A DNA stretch of 64,000 nt from G965276765 sp965276765. GTDB lineage: Bacteria; Actinomycetota; Acidimicrobiia; Acidimicrobiales; Palsa-688. The stretch covers positions 2,666,001 through 2,730,000 of the forward strand of contig OZ255627.1 in NCBI GenBank assembly GCA_965276765.1. Reading direction: 5' to 3'. Below the pieces are notes generated by a model. It saw only the letters and a list, made by a program, of their open reading frames with translations. It did no database searches and had not been told where the DNA came from. Shown one piece after another: positions 8,199 through 16,301 of this stretch; positions within the stretch are counted from its first letter, which is position 1, and each line of letters starts with the position of its first letter. Position numbers and translations under genes: made by a program.

Positions 8199-9844
8199 TT
8201 CGACCAGGCGCGACCCGACGAGGCGCGAGCCGATCAGGCGCGATCCGACGAGGCGCGATCCAACGGGTCTCGACCGGCCGGAGTCGGCGCCGCACCGTGC
8301 TGGTGGGCCTCAAGGTGCTCGCCGGCGTGGGTGCCGGCGCTATTGGTCTCGCCGGCGCCGCCGCACTCCGCCGTCCTCAGATCCGCAGCCCCGGCCACGA
8401 CCGCCGGCGCAGCAGCACCAGCCCGACCCGCAGCCGCCGGTCGCAGCCCGTCCGGTCCATCGGCCGCTTGAGCCGGGGTCTCGAGCTCGCCCGGATGGGC
8501 TCGAGAGTCGGAACGGCGTACGCCGGCGACTCGGCCCGACAGCTGTTCGCATCGGCCGAGCGGCGGGAAGGGATCAGGGCCGACCGCCAGCTGCGAACCA
8601 CCGCCGAGGTGGTCGAGACCCTCGGCTCGATGAAGGGCGCCTTCATGAAGCTCGGCCAGATGGCCAGCTACCTCGACGCCAGCCTCGACCCCGAGGTGCG
8701 CAGGACGCTCGCCCAGCTCCAGGCGGACGCCCCCCCGATGTCCGATGAGCTGGCCGCATCGGTCGTCGAAGCCGAGCTGGGCCGCCCACCCCGTGACCTG
8801 TTCGCCGAATGGGACCCCGATCCGCTGGCTTCGGCATCGATCGGTCAGGTGCACAGGGCCATCACGGCCGACGGTCGGGCCGTCGCAGTCAAGGTGCAGT
8901 ATCCGGGAGTCGACGACGCCATACGCGCCGACCTGGACAACAGCGCCACGCTGCTCTCGGTGATCCGCCTGGCCTTTCCCAGCCTCGACGCCCCGAGCGT
9001 CGTCGGTGAGCTGCGGTCGCGCATCGGCGAGGAGCTCGACTACACGCTCGAGGCGCGGAACCAGACGATGTTCGCCCGCCACTACGAGGACCACCCGTTC
9101 ATCCACGTGCCATCCGTCGTCCCGGAGCTCTCGACCGCTCGGGTGCTCACTTCCGACCTCGTCGTCGAGACCCGTTACGAGGATGTGCTCGGCTGGTCGC
9201 AGCACGAACGGGACCTGGCCGGCGAGACGATCTTCAGGTTTGTCTTCGGCGGCCTCTACGAGACGCACGTCTTCAACGGTGACCCGCATCCAGGCAACTA
9301 CCTCTTCCATGGTGGTGGGCGGGTCACCTTTCTCGACTTCGGCCTGGTCAAGTGGTTCGAGCCTCGCGACGTCGACCTGCTCGCCGCCATGGTCCAAACG
9401 GCGGTGATCGTGCCCGACGCCGCCGACTTCCGCGCCGCCGTCGAGCGGGCCGGGTTCCTCCGGCCCGACCCGACCCTCAGCGACGAGGAGGTCGCCGGCT
9501 ACTTTCGCCACTACTACGAGCTGGTGCTCAACGATCGGGAGACCCACTTCAGCAACGACTACGCCACCGAGACCCTCCGCCACTTCTTCGACGCTTCGAA
9601 CCCGGTGGTGCGACGGGCCAACGTCCCGTCGTCGTTTGTGGTGCTGCAGCGCATCAACCTCGGTCTCTATGCCGTGCTCGCCGGCCTCGAGGCCACCGGC
9701 AACTGGCGTCGCGTCGCCGAGGAGGTGTGGCCGTGGATCGCGGCGCCGCCTTCGACCGAGCTCGGGCGGGCCGACGCCGCGTGGCGAGCCGCACGGGCCG
9801 GCGCCGGCCGGGATGGTCAGGCGCTGATGAACCCGCCCGACTGA
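8195..9844 (+). CDS. ABC1/UbiB-family atypical kinase
   Basis: An ABC1 (ADCK/UbiB) protein kinase-like protein of up to 549 residues. The Ala-rich nucleotide loop appears as SASIGQVHRA, the invariant Lys in VAVKVQYPG, the KxGQ motif as FMKLGQMAS, and the catalytic/metal elements as NGDPHPGNYLF and TFLDFGLVKW. These proteins bind ATP and often affect isoprenoid-quinone lipid biology. A hydrophobic segment (TVLVGLKVLAGVGAGAIGL) near residue 35 suggests membrane attachment. The first ~25 residues are encoded by a 15-nt tandem repeat, so the real start could be a later GTG such as the one just before that segment. The 3' end overlaps the convergent ABC exporter by 28 bp. Confidence 0.88.
   Translation: MIRPGATRRGASRSGAIRRGAIQRVSTGRSRRRTVLVGLKVLAGVGAGAIGLAGAAALRRPQIRSPGHDRRRSSTSPTRSRRSQPVRSIGRLSRGLELARMGSRVGTAYAGDSARQLFASAERREGIRADRQLRTTAEVVETLGSMKGAFMKLGQMASYLDASLDPEVRRTLAQLQADAPPMSDELAASVVEAELGRPPRDLFAEWDPDPLASASIGQVHRAITADGRAVAVKVQYPGVDDAIRADLDNSATLLSVIRLAFPSLDAPSVVGELRSRIGEELDYTLEARNQTMFARHYEDHPFIHVPSVVPELSTARVLTSDLVVETRYEDVLGWSQHERDLAGETIFRFVFGGLYETHVFNGDPHPGNYLFHGGGRVTFLDFGLVKWFEPRDVDLLAAMVQTAVIVPDAADFRAAVERAGFLRPDPTLSDEEVAGYFRHYYELVLNDRETHFSNDYATETLRHFFDASNPVVRRANVPSSFVVLQRINLGLYAVLAGLEATGNWRRVAEEVWPWIAAPPSTELGRADAAWRAARAGAGRDGQALMNPPD
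8201..8275. repeat. 15-nt minisatellite at the 5' end of the ABC1 kinase gene
   Basis: Four clear units of 15 nt starting at 8201, 8216, 8231 and 8246 (consensus cgaccaggcgcgacc) plus a degenerate fifth at 8261. Because 15 is a multiple of three, the repeats keep frame and would encode Arg/Gly/Ala/Ser pentapeptides (RGATR-like). Copy-number change would lengthen or shorten the kinase N-terminus without a frameshift. Confidence 0.8.
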
Positions 9845-11607
9845 TGCTCCCAGAGCTGGCGGTAGGTGCCGACGGGGCTCTCGTCGAGGAGCTCCCTGTG
9901 GGTGCCGAGCTCTGAGATCCTTCCGGACTCGACGACCACGATGCGATCGAGGTTGGCGATGGTCGACAGCCGGTGGGCCACCACGAGCGCCGTCGACCCG
10001 GCCATGAGCCGCCACATGGCCAGCTGGACGAGCCGCTCTGACTCCGAGTCGAGGGCGCTCGTCGCCTCGTCGAGGATCAGGAGCGGCGCGCCCTTGAGCA
10101 TGGCCTGGGCGATCGCCACTCGCTGGCGTTGGCCACCGGACAGCTTGAGGCCGCGTTCGCCGACGATGGTGTCGTAGCTGTCGGGGAGATCCTCGACAAA
10201 CTCCGAGACGTGGGCGGCCGCCGCCACCTCCTCGACCAGGGCCAGGTCGACCTCGCCGTCGTGGCCGTACCAGATGTTCTCGGCGATGCTGCGGTGCAGC
10301 ATCTGCGGGTCCTGCGGCACGTAGGAGATCGACCGTCGCAGGCTCGACTGGGTGACCGATGCGATGTCCTGGCCGTCGACGAGGATCCGGCCGGCGTCGA
10401 GGTCCATGAAGCGCAGGACCAGGCGGGTCACCGTCGACTTGCCACCCCCCGAGGGGCCGACGACGCCGACGTGCTCACCGGGTGCCACGGTCAGCTCGAA
10501 GTCCTCGAGGAGCGGCACGTCGCGGCGGTAGGAGAACCCGACGTGGTCGAAGTGCACCGAGCCCTTCTCGACTACCAGGGCCGGCGCCTCCGGGGCGTCG
10601 ACCACCTCGGGAGGGGTACGGACGAGGGCGACGAGCTTGCCCGCTCGGCCGAGCCCGCGCGTGAGATTGCGGATGTGCTCGAAGCTCTCGACCATCTGGC
10701 CCGAGACCTGGGCCGCGTAGAACAGCACGAGGTAGATCACCCCGGTCCTGATGTCGCCGCGCACGGCGAGGATGATCCCGACGAGCATTGCCCCCCATGT
10801 CATGAGGCCGATGGCACCGCCCATCCACACCCGGGTGATGGTGAACGCCCGCCTGGCCCTCAGGTCGGCTCTTACGGTGCGGTCGAGCAGGCGCTCCACC
10901 CGGTCCGACTCGTAGGACTCGGCCGAGGCCACGAGCACGGTCGTCACGTTGCGCACGACGTCGGATGCGTTGCCCTCGGCCCTTGAATGGGCCTCGGAAA
11001 ATTGCTTGGCCGCCTCGGACACAGGACCCGACCGCTTGACGATGATGCCGACGAAGGCCAGCGTCAGGGCCACGAGCACGAGGGCCACCGGCCAGGCCAC
11101 CACGGCCATGACGGCGATGGCCGACGCGACGACGACCACGATGCGCAGGAGACCCCACTGCACGGTGTCTATCCCGTCGACGAGGGCCCAGGAGAACGAG
11201 CTGAGCGACGACGCCACCTCGCCGGCCGGATGGTCGACGTGCCAGCGGTAGCCGAGGCCCATCAGCCGCTCGAAGCTGCGATGGATGCCGTTGGCAAAGG
11301 CCCGCAGCGACCCCTCCCATTCGAGCCAGCCGGCGGTGCGGAAGGCGACCTGGCCGGCGACGACCAGGATGGCGTAGATGACGATGAACGAGCCGAACCG
11401 CGGCCACAGCCTGGTGTGGTGGCCGAGGGTCGCAATCCGGTCGAGGACGGCCGCGAACACGAGCGGGGTGGCGACATCGTTGATGGCCACCCCGACGACG
11501 AGCCCGATCCATCCGCCGACGATCTGGCGCCGGTACGGGCGCGCCAACTCGACGCAGTACCTGACCGTCTCTCGGGTTGTGGCGGCCTCGCCGTTGAGGT
11601 CGTCCAC
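9817..11607 (-). CDS. ABC transporter, fused permease/ATPase (exporter)
   Basis: A 596-residue half-transporter of the MsbA/multidrug exporter type. About six transmembrane helices fill residues 1-320, then a nucleotide-binding domain with Walker A GPSGGGKST, Q-loop VPQDPQML, signature LSGGQRQR, Walker B LLILDEATSALD and H-loop VAHRLS. Such proteins act as homo- or heterodimers; no second half-transporter is adjacent, so a homodimer is likely. GTG 11607 has a strong ribosome site (gggaggag) about 8 bases upstream. The substrate is unknown. Confidence 0.92.
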   Translation of the reverse strand: MDDLNGEAATTRETVRYCVELARPYRRQIVGGWIGLVVGVAINDVATPLVFAAVLDRIATLGHHTRLWPRFGSFIVIYAILVVAGQVAFRTAGWLEWEGSLRAFANGIHRSFERLMGLGYRWHVDHPAGEVASSLSSFSWALVDGIDTVQWGLLRIVVVVASAIAVMAVVAWPVALVLVALTLAFVGIIVKRSGPVSEAAKQFSEAHSRAEGNASDVVRNVTTVLVASAESYESDRVERLLDRTVRADLRARRAFTITRVWMGGAIGLMTWGAMLVGIILAVRGDIRTGVIYLVLFYAAQVSGQMVESFEHIRNLTRGLGRAGKLVALVRTPPEVVDAPEAPALVVEKGSVHFDHVGFSYRRDVPLLEDFELTVAPGEHVGVVGPSGGGKSTVTRLVLRFMDLDAGRILVDGQDIASVTQSSLRRSISYVPQDPQMLHRSIAENIWYGHDGEVDLALVEEVAAAAHVSEFVEDLPDSYDTIVGERGLKLSGGQRQRVAIAQAMLKGAPLLILDEATSALDSESERLVQLAMWRLMAGSTALVVAHRLSTIANLDRIVVVESGRISELGTHRELLDESPVGTYRQLWEHQSGGFISA

Positions 11608-11725
11608 CGGTGCTCCTCCCTCGCGCGCCTGGCGATCGGGTAGTGGGGGAACCGAGTCTGCCCGTCCGGCCCGTTTGGGACAAACGAGTTTTCCCTGCCG
11701 GGACCTGCGGGAAGGTCGGCCTCGC

Positions 11726-12571
11726 TCAGGCCCGCCGCTTGGGCGAGGCCCTGATGGCGTCGACGAGGTCGGCCATGGTCAGGCCGGGTCGACCGACAAG
11801 CACCGAAGGGCCACCGGGCCCGCCAGGCCCACCGGGGCTGCCCGACCCGCCACCGGCGCCGCCACCGGCGCCGGAGCCGCCGAGCCCGGCCACGATCTCG
11901 TCCACCTCGGGCAGGGCGGGCAGCCAGGTGACGCTCACGACCACCAGGTCGGCGGCCTCGAACTTGGCCAGGGCGACGATGTCGGCGACCGGAACTCCGA
12001 CGCCGAGGTGGTGCACACGCCAGTGGTCGGCACGCAGCACCACCGTCGCCATCTCGCCGGGGATGGCGTGCTCGTCCGAAGGTGGCGAGCACACCACGGC
12101 GACGCCACGCGGCCGGCCGGGTCTCGTCGTCGGCCAGCGACCGATGGCCCGCTCACAGATGCCCGACGCCCGGTGCTCGTCGGCGATGCTGATCTCGCCG
12201 TCGTGCCACTGCTCACCGATGCGGACGAGAGCAGGAACGATGGCCCGGTCACAGATCTCGGCGAGGGGGAGGCCGTCGGCGGCGAGGCCTCCGATCAGGT
12301 CGCCTGCGGTCGCCTCGTCGCCGGCGATCAGGCAGCGGTGGAGCCTGTCGGAGAGGGGCGGCCAGTCGCGCACCCGGCGAACCGGCGGGGGCGTGGGGTT
12401 CGTCCTGGCGACGACGAGGGCACTGATGGCGGCCGGTTCGACCTCGTAGGAGCCGCCGACCTTGACGGCGGGAAGCACACCCTGGCGCACCCAGCGGTAG
12501 ACCGTCTGGTAGTGCACCCCAAGCCGCGCCGCGGCGGCTTGGAGGGAGACTCGGTTGGCCGCGACGGTCAC
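11726..12571 (-). CDS. HTH regulator with B12-binding-like domain
   Basis: The N-terminus is a MerR/excisionase-type helix-turn-helix (LQAAAARLGVHYQTVYRWVRQG). Then come a helical cap domain like B12-binding_2 (IADEHRASGICERAIGRW) and a Rossmann-like B12-binding region (DEHAIPGEMATVVLR, HLGVGVPVADIV). This is the layout of CarH/LitR photoreceptors and related regulators. The cobalamin motif is altered: His-x-x-Gly has an extra residue (HAIPG). A Gly-rich insert (GGSGAGGGAGGG) sits in the last third. The frame extends to TTG 12607, but GTG 12571 lies just before the HTH. It precedes the fatty-acid synthesis genes, whose expression it might control (inference). Confidence 0.7.
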   Translation of the reverse strand: MTVAANRVSLQAAAARLGVHYQTVYRWVRQGVLPAVKVGGSYEVEPAAISALVVARTNPTPPPVRRVRDWPPLSDRLHRCLIAGDEATAGDLIGGLAADGLPLAEICDRAIVPALVRIGEQWHDGEISIADEHRASGICERAIGRWPTTRPGRPRGVAVVCSPPSDEHAIPGEMATVVLRADHWRVHHLGVGVPVADIVALAKFEAADLVVVSVTWLPALPEVDEIVAGLGGSGAGGGAGGGSGSPGGPGGPGGPSVLVGRPGLTMADLVDAIRASPKRRA

Positions 12572-12641
12572 GCTGTCATTGTGGGTGCGATCGGCGGCCA
12601 AGCCCAACTCAAGCGGCCCCGGCGCGCCGAGCGGTGGCGGC

Positions 12642-12887
12642 TCAGAGTCCGATCAGTCCGGCGACGATCTCCCACGCCTGGCCGACCGTCTGCATCGCCT
12701 CGGGGTCGACGTCGGGAACCTTGATCGAGAAGGCGTCGTTCAGGGCCAGGGTGATCTCGACGACCGCAAGGCTGTCGGCGTCCATGTCCTCGCGCCACCT
12801 CGCGGCCGCCACGACGTCGGACGGCTCGATGTCGAGCACCTCCGCAACGCACTCCTGGAACGTCGTGAATGCCTGGGCGCGGTCCAT
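12642..12887 (-). CDS. acpP: Acyl carrier protein
   Basis: An 81-residue acidic acyl carrier protein. The phosphopantetheine attachment site is Ser39 in DMDADSLAVVEI. The protein carries growing acyl chains in type II fatty acid synthesis. ATG 12887 follows a ggaagag ribosome site. It is transcribed divergently from fabI, 82 bp apart, so the short spacer likely holds both promoters. It lies upstream of the B12-domain regulator on the same strand, with a gap of about 70 bp. Confidence 0.9.
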   Translation of the reverse strand: MDRAQAFTTFQECVAEVLDIEPSDVVAAARWREDMDADSLAVVEITLALNDAFSIKVPDVDPEAMQTVGQAWEIVAGLIGL

Positions 12888-12969
12888 GCCTGCCTCTTCC
12901 CTTTCTCGGACCCTGTGACGCTAGCCTCATCGGCGGTGCCGTCCCGGTCACCGGGTAGCATCGGCGGCC

Positions 12970-13746
12970 ATGTCTGGACTCCTCGAGGGCAAGCACATCC
13001 TGGTCGCTGGGGTCCTCACCGACGACTCCCTCGCCTACGGCGCAGCGGAGATGGCCCAAAAGGAAGGGGCCGAGCTCGTCCTCACCAGCTTCGGGCGCGC
13101 CATGTCGCTCACCCGCAGGGTCGCCAAGCGCCTCCCGACCCCACCGGACGTGCTGGAGATGGACATCACGTCGCCCGAGCAGGTGGCGGCCGTAGCCGCA
13201 GACCTCACGACACGCTGGGGGCGCGTCGACGGCGTGCTTCACTCGGTAGCCAACGCCCCGGCGTCGTGTCTCGGTGGGGGATTCCTCGACGCCCCGTGGG
13301 AGGATGTGGCGACGGCCCTGCACGTGTCGGCGTTCTCGTTCAAGACCCTGGCTGTCGCCCTGCGGCCCCTGCTGGTCGCATCGGGGGGCGGCTCGGTCGT
13401 GGGCATGGACTTCGACAACACGGTGGCGTGGCCCGGTTACGACTGGATGGGCGTGGCCAAGTCGGCGCTCGAGTCGACGTCGCGCTATCTCGCACGCGAC
13501 CTCGGCGCCGACCGGATCCGGGTCAACCTCGTGTCGGCCGGCCCGATCAGGACCGTCGCCGCCCGTTCGATACCCGGGTTCTCCACCTTCGAGGACGTGT
13601 GGGACGACCGGGCCCCGCTCGGGTGGGACATCACCGACTCGGCCCCGGTGGCGAGGGCGTGCGTCGCCCTCCTCTCGGACTGGTTCCCGATGACCACGGG
13701 CGAGGTTGTCCACGTGGACGGCGGCTACCACGCCATGGGCGTCTGA
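12970..13746 (+). CDS. fabI: Enoyl-[acyl-carrier-protein] reductase (FabI/InhA type)
   Basis: A 258-residue NADH-dependent enoyl-ACP reductase that completes each elongation cycle. The nucleotide loop (GVLTDDSLAYGAA, 14-26) and catalytic Tyr157-x-x-Met160-x-x-x-Lys164 (YDWMGVAK) are intact. MDFD at 146-149, the segment SALEST and the following LVSAGPIRT are closer to mycobacterial InhA than to E. coli FabI. The stop overlaps the fabG start (TGATG), so the three + strand fab genes are translationally coupled. Confidence 0.93.
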   Translation: MSGLLEGKHILVAGVLTDDSLAYGAAEMAQKEGAELVLTSFGRAMSLTRRVAKRLPTPPDVLEMDITSPEQVAAVAADLTTRWGRVDGVLHSVANAPASCLGGGFLDAPWEDVATALHVSAFSFKTLAVALRPLLVASGGGSVVGMDFDNTVAWPGYDWMGVAKSALESTSRYLARDLGADRIRVNLVSAGPIRTVAARSIPGFSTFEDVWDDRAPLGWDITDSAPVARACVALLSDWFPMTTGEVVHVDGGYHAMGV

Positions 13747-14456
13747 TGGGCGACGAAGGCCGGGTCGTCCTCGTCACGGGCGGCAACCGTGGGATCGGGC
13801 TGGCCATCGCCAGGGCCTTCGATGCCGCAGGCGACCGGGTCGTGGTCACCTCGAGACAGGGCGACGTCGACGGGCTCACGACGGTCCCATGCGACGTGAC
13901 CTCGAGCGAGGACGTCGACTCCGCCTTCGCCCGCATCGAGGCGGAGATCGGCCCGGTCGAGGTGCTCGTCGCCAACGCCGGCCTCAATGTCGACAAGCTC
14001 TTGCTCTCGATGGACGAGGACGCGTTCACTCGCGTCGTCGACACCAACCTGACCGGCACCTACCGGGTGACGCGGCGGGCCACGGCGAAGATGATCAGGG
14101 CCAGGAGGGGACGGGTCATCCTGATCTCGTCGGTCGTGGCCATGATCGGTTCCGCCGGCCAGTCCAACTACGCCGCGTCCAAGGCGGGGATGATCGGTTT
14201 TGCCCGGTCCCTGGCCCGAGAGCTCGGTGGTCGCAACGTCACGGTCAACGTGGTGAGCCCCGGTTTCGTGGCGACCGATATGACCGCCGAGTTGCCCGAG
14301 GCTCGCCAGGCCGAGATCGTCGCCCAGGTGCCCCTGAAGCGGATGGCGACACCCGCCGAGATCGCCGCCGCAGTGCACTTCCTTGCCTCCGACGCTGCCG
14401 CGTACATCACCGGAGCGGTCATCCCCGTTGACGGCGGTCTCGGCATGGGGCACTGA
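13746..14456 (+). CDS. fabG: 3-oxoacyl-[acyl-carrier-protein] reductase
   Basis: A 236-residue short-chain dehydrogenase. It has the TGGNRGIG cofactor loop (11-18), NAG (77-79) and the catalytic Ser129, Tyr142 and Lys146 (NYAASKAG). It reduces 3-oxoacyl-ACP to 3-hydroxyacyl-ACP. The C-terminal SPGFVATDMT and ITGAVIPVDGGLGMGH are typical of FabG. Start and stop overlap those of fabI and fabZ by a few bases, so the assignment rests on both sequence and operon context. Confidence 0.92.
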   Translation: MGDEGRVVLVTGGNRGIGLAIARAFDAAGDRVVVTSRQGDVDGLTTVPCDVTSSEDVDSAFARIEAEIGPVEVLVANAGLNVDKLLLSMDEDAFTRVVDTNLTGTYRVTRRATAKMIRARRGRVILISSVVAMIGSAGQSNYAASKAGMIGFARSLARELGGRNVTVNVVSPGFVATDMTAELPEARQAEIVAQVPLKRMATPAEIAAAVHFLASDAAAYITGAVIPVDGGLGMGH

Positions 14457-14932
14457 TGGGAGCGGACGAAGGAGAGGGGAAAGTGGGATCGGCACGCGCC
14501 CCTGCCCCCCTTTTCCCCGAACCGTCGGCCGTGCTGCCGCATCGCCCTCCGTTCCTGTTCGTCGACAAGCTCACTGAGCTCGTGGCGGGCAAGTCGGCCA
14601 AGGGCGTGTGGCACCTGACCGGAGAGGAGGCCTTCTTCGCCGGGCACTTCCCGGGCCGACCGACCCTGCCCGGAGTGCTCATGGTCGAGTCCCTCGCCCA
14701 GCTCGGCGGTCTCGCCGTCCTCTCGGATCCCCGCTACGCCGGCGCCCTGCCCCTCTTCGGTGGCATCGACAAGGCCAGGTTCCGACGTCAGGTGGTCCCC
14801 GGTGACACGCTCGAGCTCGAGGTCACCCTCGACCAGCTCGGCGCCAACGCCGGCAAGGGTTCGGGCGTGGCGCGCGTGCACGGTGAGGTCGCCTGCCAGA
14901 CGTCGCTGCTTTTCGTCATCGTCAGGCCCTGA
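14456..14932 (+). CDS. fabZ: 3-hydroxyacyl-[acyl-carrier-protein] dehydratase (FabZ-like)
   Basis: A single-hotdog dehydratase of 158 residues. The active-site segment is GHFPGRPTLPGVLMVE, with His64 and Glu78. It removes water from 3-hydroxyacyl-ACP to give trans-2-enoyl-ACP. The first ~20 residues are a non-conserved extension, so a later start is possible, but ATG 14456 overlaps the fabG stop exactly. The gene ends 3 bp from the convergent fabF. Confidence 0.92.
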   Translation: MGADEGEGKVGSARAPAPLFPEPSAVLPHRPPFLFVDKLTELVAGKSAKGVWHLTGEEAFFAGHFPGRPTLPGVLMVESLAQLGGLAVLSDPRYAGALPLFGGIDKARFRRQVVPGDTLELEVTLDQLGANAGKGSGVARVHGEVACQTSLLFVIVRP

Positions 14933-14935
14933 AGC

Positions 14936-16174
14936 TCAGGCCCGGCGCCACACCAGCGTGGCGTTGTGGCCGCCGAACCCGAAGCTATTGGAGATGGCCA
15001 CGTCGACGGGCACACTCCTGGCCCGATTGGCCACGTAGTCGAGGTCGCAGTCGGGATCGGGCGTCTCCAGGTTGATGGTGGGAGGGAGCACACCGGTCTC
15101 GATGGCCTTGATACACACCATCGATTCGATGGCGCCGGCGGCGCCGAGGGTGTGGCCCGTCATCGACTTGGTCGACGACATCGGCGGCGCCTGGTCGCCC
15201 CAAACCCGGCGCACGGCGAGAGACTCGGTCCTGTCGTTGGGCACCGTCGACGTGCCGTGGGCGTTGATGTAGTCGATCTCCGCGGGGCCGACGCCGGCGT
15301 CGGCGCAGGCCGCCAGCATGGCCCGGACCGCCCCTTCGCCCTCGGGGTGCGGCGCCGTCACATGGTAGGCGTCCGACGTCGACCCCCAACCGGCGAGCTC
15401 GGCGAGCACGGTGGCGCCCCGGCCGATGGCGGCGTCGCGCTCCTCGAGGACGAGGGCGCCGGCCGCCTCACCCACGACGAACCCGTCCCGGTCGGCGTCG
15501 AAGGGTCGCGATGCCCGTTGCGGATCGTCGTTGCGGGTCGAGAGGGCCTTCATCGCCGCGAACCCCGAAAGCCCGAGCCGGGTGACGGCCGCCTCGGCCC
15601 CGCCGCAGACGATGGCGTCGGCCCGACCCAACCGGATCTGGTCGAAGCCCTCGCCGATGGCCTGCGCCGACGCCGAGCACGCCGTGGCCGTGCAGGAGCT
15701 GTACCCCTTGATGCCCCATTCGATGGCGATCTGCCCGGCCGCCATGTTGGGGATGACCATCGGCAGCAGGTACGGGCTGATCCAGTCGGGCCCACGTTCG
15801 CGCAGAACCCTTGAGCCCTCTTCCAGCGAGGCAAGCCCGCCAATGCCGGTTCCGAAGACGACCCCCATCCGCTCGGGGGCGGCGGCCACGTCCAGCTTGG
15901 CCGTCTCGATGGCCTCGGCGGTGGCGACGAGGGCGAGCTGGGTGACCCGGTCGAGATGCCGGGCCCGGCGTCGCCCGAAGTAGGCGTCGGCGTCGAAGTC
16001 GAGGACCTGGGCGGCGATGCGCACCGGGAGGTCGTCGATCTGCATTCCTTCGACCGCGGCTACCCCCGAGGTGCCGGCGCACAGACCGGTCCACGTCGTG
16101 GCCACGCTCGAGCCGATGGCGGTGACGGCTCCGAGGCCGGTGACGACGACGCGGCGACGACTGCCAGCTTGCAC
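14936..16174 (-). CDS. fabF: 3-oxoacyl-[acyl-carrier-protein] synthase II
   Basis: A 412-residue KAS II condensing enzyme. The nucleophile Cys166 (TACSAS), His306 (NAHGTST), Lys336 and His341 (KSMTGHTLG) are all present, as is the C-terminal SNSFGFGGHN. It elongates acyl-ACP with malonyl-ACP. GTG start at 16174. It is tail-to-tail with fabZ, so it must have its own promoter in the 127-bp gap before the next gene. No FabH, FabD or acetyl-CoA carboxylase gene is in the window. Confidence 0.95.
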   Translation of the reverse strand: MQAGSRRRVVVTGLGAVTAIGSSVATTWTGLCAGTSGVAAVEGMQIDDLPVRIAAQVLDFDADAYFGRRRARHLDRVTQLALVATAEAIETAKLDVAAAPERMGVVFGTGIGGLASLEEGSRVLRERGPDWISPYLLPMVIPNMAAGQIAIEWGIKGYSSCTATACSASAQAIGEGFDQIRLGRADAIVCGGAEAAVTRLGLSGFAAMKALSTRNDDPQRASRPFDADRDGFVVGEAAGALVLEERDAAIGRGATVLAELAGWGSTSDAYHVTAPHPEGEGAVRAMLAACADAGVGPAEIDYINAHGTSTVPNDRTESLAVRRVWGDQAPPMSSTKSMTGHTLGAAGAIESMVCIKAIETGVLPPTINLETPDPDCDLDYVANRARSVPVDVAISNSFGFGGHNATLVWRRA

Positions 16175-16301
16175 CGCGCCGACTCTAGGGGCTGCCCGCT
16201 GAGGGACCGCGAAGAAACAGCTGGCGCGGCCGGAGGCCGCAAATGTGGCCGCACCACGGTCTCATCGACGGCGGCCGCGCAAGTTGTCTCGCAGCGGGAC
16301 C

